Shown one piece after another: positions 11,001 to 23,253 of a DNA stretch of 64,000 nucleotides (positions within the stretch are counted from its first letter, which is position 1; the number at the start of each line of letters is the position of its first letter). The translations under genes and the position numbers were made by a program. The notes beneath the pieces were generated by a model that had not been told where the DNA came from, ran no database searches, and worked only from the letters and a program-made list of their open reading frames with translations. Origin of the DNA: Eretmocerus hayati (lineage: Eukaryota; Arthropoda; Insecta; Hymenoptera; Aphelinidae); contig CM056741.1 in assembly GCA_029851415.1 (NCBI GenBank), forward strand, positions 176,745,021-176,809,020, in the 5' to 3' direction.

Positions 11001-12296
11001 TGTGATTACAGGGAAATAATTCCAAAATTAAACGTAACATCTGAAACATTTTCTTTTCAAATCTTTCTCCTCTTCATGGCTTTATATTGATGACCGACTA
11101 CTGGTTCATGTATAGTCTTTGGCATCGGCAGAGATTTCCCAAAAATTTTTCAGATCTCTTCAATGCATTGCGAAAAACAAAATAAGATAAATTAGTAAAA
11201 TCTCCATAAATAAGTAGTGTTGTTTCAGTCACAATCATGATCAAAAGAGTATTCCTACTTTGCTACAGCAGAAAAGATGAAACGACGCGCTTAAATTTTT
11301 CATAATTTCAAATTTTTCAGCATTTTCATACGAGACAGTAATCTGATAAAACTGTCTGGTTGATCCGAAGGTCCGATCGAAGTAAAATGCTTGCGGCACA
11401 AGCAGAACAATTTTGCTTACGTTCATTTGTTGTCGGCCAAGCTAACCTCAATCTGGTCAAGCTCCATAGAGCTTGACTAGGTAGCCAGATGAATTCGTTG
11501 GCCAGATCATGCAAAAATGAAAACAATAATAAAGTGATCACGCGTTTGCAGACATGGTCTACTAATATTTGCAAAGTGAGGCCCAATTTGACGGGTTGAT
11601 TGTGTCAATTGATTCAGAAGAGGGATTCATCGTTATACTTGCAGAATCGCAGAAACAGGATGATAGCATGGTTGGTAATAGATTGTGCACGGTATTTTAG
11701 AAATCATCGATGATGCTACGAGATGATGATACCGAGTGTGATGAATTGATTTTGCATGAGAGGTTATCTTGCCAACAAATGAACGCGAAAGCAGACTTTT
11801 TTTTTACTCCGATCGGACCCAGCTGAGCTGGGCGAGCGTGAATTTATGTTTCTATAAAACTCAACTGTCACGACAGTGATGGGATTTGGTAGTAGTTTAT
11901 GTAAGAAAGTGGAATAACTGATTGATGAAGTAGTGTGCTCAATGGCAGACGATGGATGGTTCTTTTTGGCTTTCTCACAATTTTATTAGCCGCATGGTGT
12001 TTATCAAGTACAATGACTAATTTTTAAATATCGACTCGTTTTATCCGATTTGTTGTAACTTAATCATATCCAAAACGTTTATCTCATGATTCGAAGAATC
12101 AAATATAGGTATATTTTTCGTTCGATAATGAATAGAAGAATTTGCTTGATCAACCAATTGAAGTGCCCAAATTTGAATTTGTTATCATGCACTCATCATC
12201 AGAGGAAGATAGAATCTGTATAAAAGTTCGTACAAAACTTTGATCCAAGGTTTCAAGTGCAAATTATCAAAATGAGGATTCTGATTCATCTAGTTT
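8056..12296. other. Non-coding stretch, no gene or repeat recognised
   Basis: Scattered short open frames occur (for example 9495-9788 on the plus strand), but none has good splice context or recognisable protein sequence. No dispersed repeat was noticed. Confidence 0.45.
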
Positions 12297-13120
12297 AACA
12301 CGTTCACTGCGAAGGCGAAATCGCGATTCCGGTCTGGATTGCGAGAAAGTACAAATGTGCGTTTCAACCTCATTAGTTTGGCATCTATTTACAGTATTTC
12401 CATGAATTTTAGTGGGTCCCACCGGTGGGGCCCAAATTTTTTTCTCTAATATGAAGAATGTTCATGAGGATCATCAGTAGTAGTATCGATAAAATCATCA
12501 AATTCAATGTTATGAGCCTCCAAAAGAACCTGTACTTCAATATCTGTTCCGTCCAGACAATAATGTTCAATCATGGTTCTAGCGTGCTTCAGCATTGCTG
12601 AGCCCGATCTTGGGCTGTGGTTCATTGACGTACTTCCCATGTCTGCAGCGTTTGGAACCAGATATTCAAATATAACAATCTCTTCTCTTGTTTGGATTCC
12701 GAAAGTTACAGTGCATGATAGTATACAGATAAGATAGAGCAAAGACTGTGCTTGGAAGAACCCACGTTTTTCGAATTAGCCTAATTTTTTCCCTCGCGTA
12801 AGTTGAAGATTACTCAAATGAGGTTGAAGACTTTCCAACGTACTTGGACTCAGTTTTTAGGTCTTGAAATGAGCTTTTAAATGAGCTAAAATACGTTGGG
12901 AACCGTCGCGATCTCAAAGTGAGTGGTCTTCTGATAATCGCTTGATTTCGTGTATTTAATGGATAAATTGCGTAAAAACCGAAAATCTAGAAAAGCTCGG
13001 CGAAATCGAGTCCGATACCGAAACTGCTGTGCACACATGTTCATTATAACATAAACAACGAGAAAACATCACGACATAAGCCATTGGATATGTCTCCGGG
13101 ATTGGACGTGAGCTGAAACT
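12297..13120 (-). repeat. Dispersed repeat, copy 1 (inverted partner at 56044-56851)
   Basis: About 820 bp that align end to end, with many substitutions, to the reverse complement of 56044-56851. On the minus strand it contains an open frame at 12446-12742 for 98 residues, starting with a hydrophobic stretch and ending in an acidic His-rich tail. The partner copy has the same frame broken by a one-base insertion. The family is not recognised; it may be an old element or a dispersed gene copy. Confidence 0.65.
12446..12742 (-). CDS. Open frame within the dispersed repeat, possible small secreted protein
   Basis: 98 codons from ATG to stop. Residues 1-15 (MLYLICILSCTVTFG) look like a signal peptide. 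The rest includes SAMLKHARTMIEHYCLDGTD and an acidic end. I do not recognise it. Its partner at about 56520-56690 keeps the same residues up to a one-base insertion. It may simply be a relic in the better preserved copy. Confidence 0.25.
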   Translation of the reverse strand: MLYLICILSCTVTFGIQTREEIVIFEYLVPNAADMGSTSMNHSPRSGSAMLKHARTMIEHYCLDGTDIEVQVLLEAHNIEFDDFIDTTTDDPHEHSSY

Positions 13121-16100
13121 CTTAACTCTGAAATTTTCACGGATTATGATGAAAAAGCTCAACTTCAATTTCCAAGCCAAAATTTAAAAAAGTTTCAAAC
13201 CGTTAGCAAGAGATTGCTTACTCCTTTCCCACTGAATTCTATTTTTTGGAATGCCAACGACATTTTGATCGAATATTCGATACAAAATCACTAAAAATCC
13301 ATGTCAGTCACCTAATTTTCTCCATTCATTGGCAAAATTTCCAACTGAAAGCGAGTTTTCATTTATATTCCGTTAATATCTATGAGCTGAAATGAATAGG
13401 GAGAGCATTAGCTCGAGCTTGACTGGCCAATTTGTAATCCACGTCACGTATTGAGAACATCCGCATCTGGATTACGAGGTCTGAGTAATATTCGCTCGTG
13501 TTACGTGAGCGAGATGTGCATCTGCCCAGATTCCGACAGTAATGAAGCACAATGTTCAAGTCTTCTATCTTTACTTCTGCTGCTTCAATCTTCAAGATTA
13601 TATTAGATGTATACGAACATGACACTGTACACCTTTATATTAAATCTGAGAACACGCGGTAAAAAGCTTCCGGAAGGATTTCTTACGCTGACAGTTGATT
13701 TCCTTCTCATCAGTAGAGTAATGTTGGATTTTTTTTTGAGTTCTCTTACTCTTTTTCGTGAAATTCTTACTATGTGCATTTTTCAAGTGAAACACGCTCA
13801 TTTGCTTAATTTGGCGAATGAAGCAGACTGCGAAAGCACATTTTATTTTTTGGGACTAAATCAAAACGATAGAATAGATTTGAATTGATTTAAAACAGCA
13901 GCTAACAGAATTTTGTGAAAATTCGAGATCAGACTACGTGATTCGTGATCTGAAAATCGCGGACCGTAAGTTGAAGTTGTGTCAAAGATCGAGCCCATAT
14001 TTGAAGCCCAAGCTTCTACAGGGAGGAAAATTGAATTCTTGTAAAAATGACCAGTAAGACCTGGTACGAATTTCTGGACAATTACCTCTTCCTGGGGGGT
14101 GTTTTACAATTTGGATCTCTTCTTGTTCACAAAAATTCTTATGAGTCATTAAAGAAAAATACTGGATTGAAAGACAGCACGCCAAAAATATTGAAAAAAC
14201 CATAAAAGGTCATCTTTTACCCAGCTTGGCGTTATCTTCAAGAATAGATTGGAATTTAAAAGGAAAAAAAATTGTAATATTAATAGGCATTGAAAATTCT
14301 GCCTTCAATAGAAGTACAATAAGTCGATGAATCTTTTGTGGGTTGAAAATGAGTATCGAGAATATAGGTCCGCCAAAATCTTTTCAATTCTTGTTCAATA
14401 TTCACAAAATAGCAAGAAACGGTTTGCTGAAGCTTGTTCCTGTAAATAATTGCTGAGGAAAACCACTACAGAACCTGTTAACCATATTTAATCACGATAA
14501 AATGTTGAGCAGATCAATGCAATTTCGATGGAAATTTCTTGCTGAAAACTTGGAAACATTTCGATCAGAGTCCGGAGGCCAGAGATACCAAAATATCACT
14601 ATTTTTATGCAGGTCAAGTGAAATCTCCTACATTATATGAAAATTGACAAAATTTGACATACTCATCTAGTACCTCAAACAAAATTTACCAACTCCCTAT
14701 TCTGCCAGTTCCACAAGGTAATCCTAAGCAATGATAGAACAAGAAGTATTTCTTTATTTTCAAGACATGACAATAATTCGTAAATATATTCTTCCCAAGT
14801 TTGATCAATATTTTTCTTTCAAACCCAAGTAATCGTCAAACTCTTTCATTCACGTTGATAATCCATAATTGTATCTAATGTCTCTACAGAAGAAAAAGAA
14901 TGAAGAGCTTATTGTGAGCACAAGTCGCGGGCGACCTGGCTAGAAAAAAGAAAGAAAAAAAGAAACGAGTCATTCACCTTTCATTGCGCGAACGTTATAT
15001 CGCAGTTGAGAGTAATCATCCTCTGGGCTATATTATAGAAAGACGTGGCTTTCTCTTATAACCGTATAGAACACGTCTACGATGCCGCTAATAGCCTACT
15101 TTTCCTTACCCACAGCTGTTACTTTCGCAAGTAAAGAGAGAAGAGACTTCGAGGTGTGCCTTTGAGAATACTAGATAGTTGAGATTCGAAAATACAAATT
15201 ATAATCATCTTTCTACAGCTTCTTTATCAAAAAGTCTAATTATTCAAACTTCGAAAAAATTCAATTGTATGTATCTTTCTTGTATGATGGAATCCTGTAA
15301 GAGGGTATATTTTCTCGTATATTTTTGATCCTTTTATCATGAAACCTATTGAATGTTTGATGAGATGAGTAGCTGAGAAGGTTCTCATTTTTCCTCTTGC
15401 AAAATTAATTTTTAGGGCAAGATAGCACCGAACTTTTCTTCTGGAAGACGAACCACAGGAGTATGACTATGGAAACGCTATAATAATTCTGGGAACAGTA
15501 CTGAAATTATTTGTTCAACATACATAAGTAGAATCATTATTCATTTCCTTGATGAGTACACACGAGAATATAGCCTTGTTCCAAAAAAAAAAAGAAATCT
15601 TTGATCCAACAATGATAACGACAATAGACCTAGATCTTGAGCTAACATTCATAGATAAGAATACAATTGTACAAAAAATTTTTCACAGATAAGAACTCAT
15701 CACTTGGCAAATAAGAGAATAGAATGAAACAATTTGAAAAGTACATACTGACATTTAACAATAGAGAATTGAAAGGGAAAATTGTATGAGACGAGCTCAA
15801 CATATATAAAAGGCTGTGGTAATACGCATGACACATAAATTACAATTGCCATCAGAGATGTATGTATGACAATGGGAATATATGTGAACTCTTTGGCTCT
15901 ATTCAATGTGCATTCTTACCCATTGTGCATCTTATGAGTGATATTTTTATCTAACTCAGATTTACAACATTTTAACTGGTACAAGAGAAAGTGTCAATGA
16001 ACCCTTTTTGAACACTTTCATTCAATTATTCTTTACATACTGGTTCAGAGACCGCTTTGTACAGTTAATATCTCCATTCTATATGATGAAATTTCAATGA

Positions 16101-16576
16101 AGAAAATTTTCGACATAATGATTTTCCTTCCATTTGAGATATCTATCATTTGAAATTTTGAGACACTTTGAAATATCTATTTGAACATAATCATACATCG
16201 ATAAATTGACGAATTCATGTCGGAGGTAGAGATTGAGCATGTAATCGGAATTAATCGGCAAAATGGTGTTTTCCATCAGAATTAATTTCAGGATGTTTGT
16301 AATTATTTTAACATGGATTATCTCACAATTCTTTCCACTTCTGGACTCAAAAAAGATTACATTTTCATAGTTTTCTCATCGTTCATTTGAAATGCTCGAA
16401 ATTAGACAAATTATGGAACTGAAACTGTGTAAATCGAGGGGATCCAATGTAATCCTGAAAATTTACAATATTACAACCGACTAAGATTTCAGGCATTCCA
16501 ATTCACGATTTGAATCATCAAAGATTTTTCAAAATTACTTCGAGACTTTTACATAACATTTCAACTATACTTTTCA
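13121..16576. other. Non-coding stretch, nothing recognised
   Basis: AT-rich sequence with short open frames only. No splice-supported exon, RNA gene or repeat partner within the window was seen. Confidence 0.4.
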
Positions 16577-16965
16577 ATACACTGTGAGTAAAAGTGTACT
16601 TTACTCACAATTTATCGAAAAGTATAGTCAGATACAAGGGCGTAAAACCTATTATTCGCATCTTCGTGATGATTCCGACCCTCGCCTGCAGCTCGGTCCG
16701 GAAGTCCATCACTCGGACGCGAATAAACGTTTTACACCCTTGTATCGAAATGTACTATATTGATACACTGTGCATAAAAGTATTCTTTTTGCACATTTTG
16801 TCATTTACTCGATTTTGATCAAAAACTAGAGTTTGATACATGGGAGAAAAGCCTATTTTTTCGCATTCTCTTAATGATCTCGACCCTCGCCTGCGGCTCG
16901 GGTCGGAAAACCAAACCCATCATCCGGTCGCGAAATGAAGATATCACACCCTTGTATCGAAATAG
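16577..16965. repeat. Two-unit tandem repeat of palindromic modules
   Basis: The two units are about 16577-16760 and 16761-16965. Each opens with a small hairpin (GTGAGTAAA...TTTACTCAC in unit 1, GTGCATAAA...TTTTTGCAC in unit 2). Each then has a larger module bounded by GATACAAGGG or GATACATGGG and CCCTTGTATC (16631-16746 and 16835-16958). Both contain CTCGCCTGCNGCTCGG. A reverse copy of that core is at about 21134-21160. Confidence 0.7.
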
Positions 16966-16974
16966 TCTTTTCAT

Positions 16975-17137
16975 TACTCTAACCTAAAAATGCCGCGTTT
17001 AAATGGGATTTTGGGATTCTCGCAATGAAAAAATATATCCTCACTTCGCTTGCAAGCGCATTTTGGGCACTGGAGGACATGTCTGTCCTAGTGCCCAAAA
17101 TGGGCTACCGCACTCAGTATACGGAAATATACTATTT
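16975..17137 (+). repeat. 163-bp hairpin repeat, copy 1
   Basis: It contains the hairpin TTTTGGGCACTGGAGGACA...TGTCCTAGTGCCCAAAA, flanked by conserved sequence. The whole unit recurs in reverse orientation at 26262-26424 with few changes. Confidence 0.75.
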
Positions 17138-17641
17138 TTCAAACTGAGGACGAAAAATCTCACAAATATTACGACAATTTCACTCAATCCCACAATACAT
17201 ATCGGATTGAAAAAAAACACAAATTCATCTGTCACCCAGTATTTTACACTTGTGCGAATATAATCAGTTGCGCCATACAACATACTCTGAGAATATGTTG
17301 TGCAAATCGAGGTGAGAATATAAAATCGTCGACCTCAAGTAATACTGAATAACTATAAATTGCAGGTGCAGCAGCTAAACTCTTGCACATTATATCGAAG
17401 GAATGAACAAGTATTTGGTAATATGGCACACATCACACGACATATAGACAACGAAACCTCGCTTTTGCCTTGAGTTTTACTATTCCTAGTTGCTAGTCGA
17501 TGACGAAAGTAAGCGGATTTAGAAAGTGTAAGCGAGTTGGAGTTTAGAGCGAACGGGGTCCTCCCCTCCCCCATATATACCTACTTCTTTTCCCCTCTAA
17601 AAGCTCGATATTGCCACGGTACTTTATGATATTCGATGATA

Positions 17642-17660
17642 CGTGTGTGTGTGTGTGTGC
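17642..17660. repeat. (GT)n microsatellite
   Basis: About nine GT units. Confidence 0.9.
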
Positions 17661-18739
17661 GTGAGCCGCGAGAATGAAAGGCGAAAAGAAACGCGTTTCG
17701 TTCAGAGCCCGTTCTAGAATTAACCCACATTTCTTCTCTCTCTCTTGTACTAGAGGTTCTCCTCTATACATTTCTATATCTAGCTCTATCTTTCTTTCTC
17801 GGCAACGTTGCCATATTACACACTTTCAACCGCGCGCGCGAGGCTGGTTTTCTGAGGCTAGCAACAGGATATAGTTGTTCTCATGGCACATAGAGACATG
17901 AATTTTTTTTTCAACTTTCGCTTGAGAGCTCGACACTTGTGCTTGGCTCTCACTATTATTCAGAACTTGGATTTTTTTATTCATTTTATTTAGAAAACTG
18001 CTAGAATCTTTCGGCTTTTATATTTCATTTTTCTACACTGCGATTGTAAAAAATCGAGGAAAAAGAACAGCATTGAACCTCGTATGATTATGAAATTAAA
18101 AATGATGAATGTGTGAAAAATTATGTCACGAGTTGGAAAAGAGTCGTTTGTGGTTGAGACACACTCACACAGCATTGGGAAATTTTTTATAGCTTTCACA
18201 ACGAACCGAGAGTTGCTTGCACTCGTCACGAGATATGGGCGGTGGTTTCTCTCGTTATATAGCCATCACGAGATCTGAACTGAACCTCATTTCCACCGTT
18301 ATCAATTCACGGTTTCCACACGAGAGATACCCGCCGAGCAACTTTTTTTGTTGTCCATTACACACCTCATAATAATCGTAGTTAAACCGATGAAGTCACT
18401 TTGTGGTCATTTTGTAGCACTTTTAAGAGCACGTTTGATACATAAAATTATGTAGAGAAAGTTAAATTTTAGGTATATAGAGATGATGGTGTTGAGAGAA
18501 AATCGTCGTCGAGCGGTAGATAGGCCAGATTCTCACCGCAGTGTCATCCGTATGCCCAAAGCCTTGTTTAAAAAATTTTGTGAGAATTCATATTTAAAAA
18601 ATTCTCGCAATTACGGTCTAGGGGCGCACAGTTTTCACTGCTAAGACGGCACATATTCGCTATACGATTCTTCTCTTCTTTTGAAACCGCAATAAAAATT
18701 CACGATTCATTTTTCACGTATCACTTGCACTTTGTTGTA

Positions 18740-18755
18740 GCAGCAGCAGCAGCAG
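18740..18755. repeat. (CAG)n microsatellite
   Basis: Five CAG units in non-coding sequence. Confidence 0.9.
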
Positions 18756-20640
18756 ACGACGGCGATGAACATTTTCTTCGTGATGATAGCTCGCTCAGCC
18801 AATAGGAGAGAGAAAAAGACTGACTGATTCCAATTAATTATAAAAATTGGTTATAAAACCCAGCCAAGCCAGTTTCTCACCCCCACTGACTCAACGAGGA
18901 ATTATATTTCTTCTTCAAATTCTTCTTTTCGAACAATGGCAACGTTGTGAACTCACTCCTTACATTATATATATCTATATCTCGGCAAGTATAGCGCACG
19001 AGCCTCACGTGATGGTTGCGTCACACACATATACATATAAGTATAGATAGATATACATATGTATATATATATATAATGTTGGCCCGAGCCTAATACGGCA
19101 ATAGTCTAATATGCCGCCATCTTGCCCGCGTTCTCAAGTCGACACTTCCGTTCGATGCCCCCGCGCGCCGCGAACATGAAAAAATTCCATCTTCAAAATT
19201 TGAATATTACACAAAAATCACAAATCATTACCATATTTTAAACACAATTCGCGCAAGATAACAAGTTAGCTACGTTCCGATTTATCGAACTTGATAATAA
19301 TTCCAAAAATTCGAACGCGAAAAAAAACCGTTAGCAAGAGCACGTGCTCGATGCTTCCGCTTTCGCTTGTTACACTTGCACCGACAAGCATCTCGTTATC
19401 AAAATTACAACTTTGACACTGGAAATCTCATCATCACAAAGAAAATTTAAATAAAATGAAGAAAAAAATGTAGAAGATACATATAGGTGAGAACTGGAAA
19501 AAAAACCCAGTGACCCAGTTGCGCAAAGCCTTTATAAAGCAACATGGCGCTGAAAAGGCGGGGGCCGCATGGCTATATATATTACTATATACTTACAAGT
19601 TAGAGAAAGAAAGAAAGAGAGAATGCGATAACGAAGAAAGACACGCGCGCGCACAATTATTTTATCAAATCCTATAAAAATAAACTTACAATTTTTTCTT
19701 TCTATAACACCTTGAATAAATTCTGTTGTTCCTGAAGCCGAAGTTGGTATTAGAAGCACAAAGCAGCTGCAGCAACAAAAAAATCTTTGATGTAAAATCA
19801 CTAACGTACGACGACAACGACGACTACGAGGAAACTGAGAGTATAGGCGCACAAGCGAAGCCTTTGACGGTCCGCAAAGAACGAGGCCGATGCTCTGCTG
19901 CAGAGCTTGCTCAATGCTCTCTATACTGCTGCTGTTCTCCATTCCCCACCCTCTTTTCCTATCCTTCCATTCCACGTACTCCCACCCTAAGCTCCGATTG
20001 GCCCGCTGCTCTATAGAGCTATATAACCTCCCCTTCCGCGCTCGTATACAGAGCTTTTACAACGATGCCATCGGCCTCGAGTTTATATATATATATATAA
20101 CACACTCCTTTTTTTTTACCTCCCCTCGTTTTCTATGCGCGCGTGCTACACACCACTACTACTATTTTCACCGTCTACATACACACAAATACTACTTTTT
20201 ACTATGATTCTGAGAATATATTCGTCGAAAGATAGAAGGTGGGATATTATATGATCGCGGTAGGAGATTCAAACGTGAACTGGCCCAAGAAACGTTTGCG
20301 TCGCGCTACTTATCGTCAAAGCTTCTCTGTGTAGTTCTATGCGGCGTCTGCGCACTAGAGCTTTTCCAAAAAATTTCCCACCGCTTTCCCGATATATATG
20401 CCTTTGGAAAGATGATGTCATTTTCCCCTACTCACACTGTATCTATACATTTAGTGATAGTATTGGTGTATAGTAAAATACGATATAGTAGTAGTAGTAG
20501 TAAGTGAGCGCGGTATATAACCTCTGACCCATTTTTCTATCCGGGCGATCGATTTTCACGCGACAACGAGCAAGTAGGCCATCGCACCACGGGACAAAGC
20601 AAAGCGCGCTTGGATATTATAGATGCATTATGTACGTTTC

Positions 20641-22500
20641 CGGACCTTTTTTTATTGTTTAATAAGGACAAAGAATGCTTGAGGTAGTTTTTTTTTTCTG
20701 TATAAAAAGGTATAGGTTAGAAAATTTGGGATAGGCGTTGGGGAAAATGGAAGACTAGTTTTTGTGCGACTTTATACATTAGGATATTGAAGAAAATTTT
20801 CCGAGAGTAATTATTTTATTTTTGGGTAAGTAGAGATTAAGGTAAACGTGCATATGGGAGAGTGACGCGCGGATGTGGCGTAAGTATAAGTAGATACAGA
20901 CAGGCTATGGTTTGGCAAGAGCGCGCGAAGAGAGAAGAGAGAAGCTGAGGGTCGATGGTTTTGATTGTGAATGTCGAAATTTTTCGGGCGTTATTGGGAA
21001 ATCTTTGAAAGCGCGTGTAAAGTAGAGGAAACGGAAATTGTTGCGCAAATGACATTTTGAAGTTTCTAAAATAACAGAATTTGTACAGAATTCATGAGAT
21101 TGTAGCTCATTTCTGAGCAAATATGGTTTTCGGACCGAGCCGCAGGCGAGGATTCGAAATGATCGTTTGGAATCGGGGAATCTCATAAACGAGGCACAAA
21201 AACCATGCATTTTATATAATTTTGTTAAGCATCCAAACATCGGAAAATTGCATAAATTATTTTAAAACGTTTGATTAGCAGTTTTCAATAGTAAATATTT
21301 GATACTCGAATTAAAATTGCCCGTACATGTATTATGCACCCATTGTTATAATGGTACGATATAAATATAGTTTTGAGGTCGACGAACGCACACGTGTTCT
21401 TCTTTGTTATAATACATCTGCTTCTCAACGGAGTATGTATTAGGGGATACATTGTTGTACACCCGGAAAATGGGGCGCACTACTGCTGTATACGGTTCAT
21501 TGTTAACGAACAAAGATTTAGACGTATCTGAAATTCTTCCGATTTCGTTCAATTGAATCAGTACACTCTTATGAAGCTAGATACGATTCGAAGCTGCGAG
21601 CATGAAAACCAAAAGTGGAAAAAAAAGCGAAGTTATAAAATTTGCGTGAATAATTCAAATAAATAATAAGACACTCACGAAATAATCGTAGATAAGATAT
21701 ACCGATTTGGATTACATGAATCAACCCCAATAACGAGATACAATTGCAAAATGTCGTTTGCTTGTGAGATGGAAATACTATAAATGAAAAGCGCGAGGTT
21801 TAGATGTAGGTAATAAACCGGATAGAATTGTAGAATTTTCCCATGATACTTACGTAACGAGATACACGTTGTACGTAGCATAGGAAAGTGTCGCTCTATC
21901 TCTCTTTTAATCTCTCTTTTTCTCGGCAGCGGATGTGTCGAAACGTGGAAAAATGTGCGACATTGCTCGAAAGTCTCTCTTTCTCTCATGTATTTCACTT
22001 CTCTGTCTTTAAAAACCACTGCTGTGCGGTTGAAACTCGCGGTGGGATTTTTTGAGCACCAACCTCTCCATCAGAACAAAGCGACGAATTTCTATATTAT
22101 ATACTTGATATCAGCGCCGATCTTATTACAATATTATAAATTTCCCAACTGGACACGAACACTCCATATCACTTGTATCTAATTTTGTAAACACTCAAAA
22201 TTGATAAAATTTCATAACAAAAACTGTAGGGAATTTGAATTTTCAACGCGTCAATGGGAAATTCTGTAAATGAAAGAAAATGTAAGAAAATTTTTTTTAG
22301 GGAACGTAAGTAGCGAGTGCGCGGGTGAGCCGTTACTATTGAACTGCGGTACAAATCGGCCGGTAACGTTCCATTTCCAAGAGTCAAGCGTTGGTTTTGA
22401 TATGCGCGCGCAGCTATGGAACTACATATTCTTGTCGTGCGTGGTATATCAAAAGGGAGTATGTAGGTCGCTGTGCCACCCCGCCGCTCCCACCTCATCT
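20641..22500. other. Non-coding stretch with one dispersed core
   Basis: No exon was recognised. The core at about 21134-21160 (GGACCGAGCCGCAGGCGAGG) is a reverse copy of the core of the tandem modules at 16.6-16.9 kb. Confidence 0.4.
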
Positions 22501-22517
22501 CGACCGTTTTCCAATTC

Positions 22518-22683
22518 TTCTCCCTCTCTCTCTCTCTCCCTCTCCTTCTTCTTCTTTTTCTTCTTCTTCTTCTTCTTCTCTTCTCTGTCCTGATGATGCT
22601 GCGCTCTCTGCATCATCAGATCTTGTTCTCTCTCTCGGCCGCACGTGTCGTCCTTGACTCACATATGGCCCTATACATGTATA

Positions 22684-22729
<46 letters not shown>

Positions 22730-22732
22730 TTT
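22518..22732. repeat. Pyrimidine-rich simple repeats, (CT)n and (CTT)n
   Basis: Two blocks: CT/CTT/TTC repeats at 22518-22590 and a (CT)n tract at about 22688-22732. Open frames here are Ser/Leu low-complexity shadows of the repeat. Confidence 0.9.
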
Positions 22733-22884
22733 TCTCTTTATCTTTGTCATAACTACCGCTGCTACCCCTTGATTTTACAATATTCGTCACGTGGGGTAGC
22801 TTAAAGTGAGCTTGTGATTGAGTTGAACTTTATCTTGTATAAGACATACAGATTTTGGAATAAATTGATTGGAATCATCAGGAA

Positions 22885-23253
22885 AAATGAATACTCACAA
22901 GGGGAGGTCCAACCTTGCGGGTTCTGAATCTTGACAAAACTCTGGGAACTCGTCTGGGAATCATCTTGTTTTGGTGAGAAATGGAGGTACCCAGAAGGGT
23001 TTCGTCCAATGGGCCTCCTATTCCGAGATACAGCTATGGAAATTAGCATTGTCCATAAAGGCCCGTGTTAAAAAGACACATATATAGATATACTAACAAT
23101 GCTACTCTCCAAAGCTGTATCTCAAGACAGGAGGCCCATGGGATTGAATCCTTTGAGATACCTTCATTTCTCACCGAAACGAGTTGATTTCCAGAGTTTC
23201 ATCAATATTCGTGTTCTGCAAACCTGATGCTCTCCTTGTGAGTGCAAATTCGT
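22885..23253. mobile_element. MITE-like foldback, 369 bp
   Basis: Arms of about 150 bp are diverged inverted copies, sharing ACTCACAAGG, AAACTCTGG, GGTGAGAAATG, ATGGGCCTCCT and GAGATACAGCT. The loop is about 40 bp at the centre (near 23060-23090). No coding sequence. Confidence 0.65.

Larger units (their letters stand above)
17500..20640. promoter_or_regulatory. Promoter-like CpG/TATA/CCAAT-rich stretch
   Basis: Unlike the neighbouring AT-rich DNA, this stretch has many CpG steps (GCGCGC runs at about 17831 and 19645), several TATA-like boxes (about 18852, 19530, 20021 and 20515) and CCAAT or ATTGG boxes (about 18799 and 19996). No coding exon was found beside them. It may hold 5' ends or regulatory DNA of a gene outside the window, but box matches alone are weak evidence. 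Confidence 0.25.

Noticed and set aside
19532..19975. 147-codon minus-strand frame
   Set aside because: It overlaps a plus-strand frame of similar quality, crosses promoter-like boxes and low-complexity sequence, and has no recognisable domain.
22391..22772. Ser/Leu-rich frames on the plus strand
   Set aside because: They are translations of (CT)n and (CTT)n repeats.
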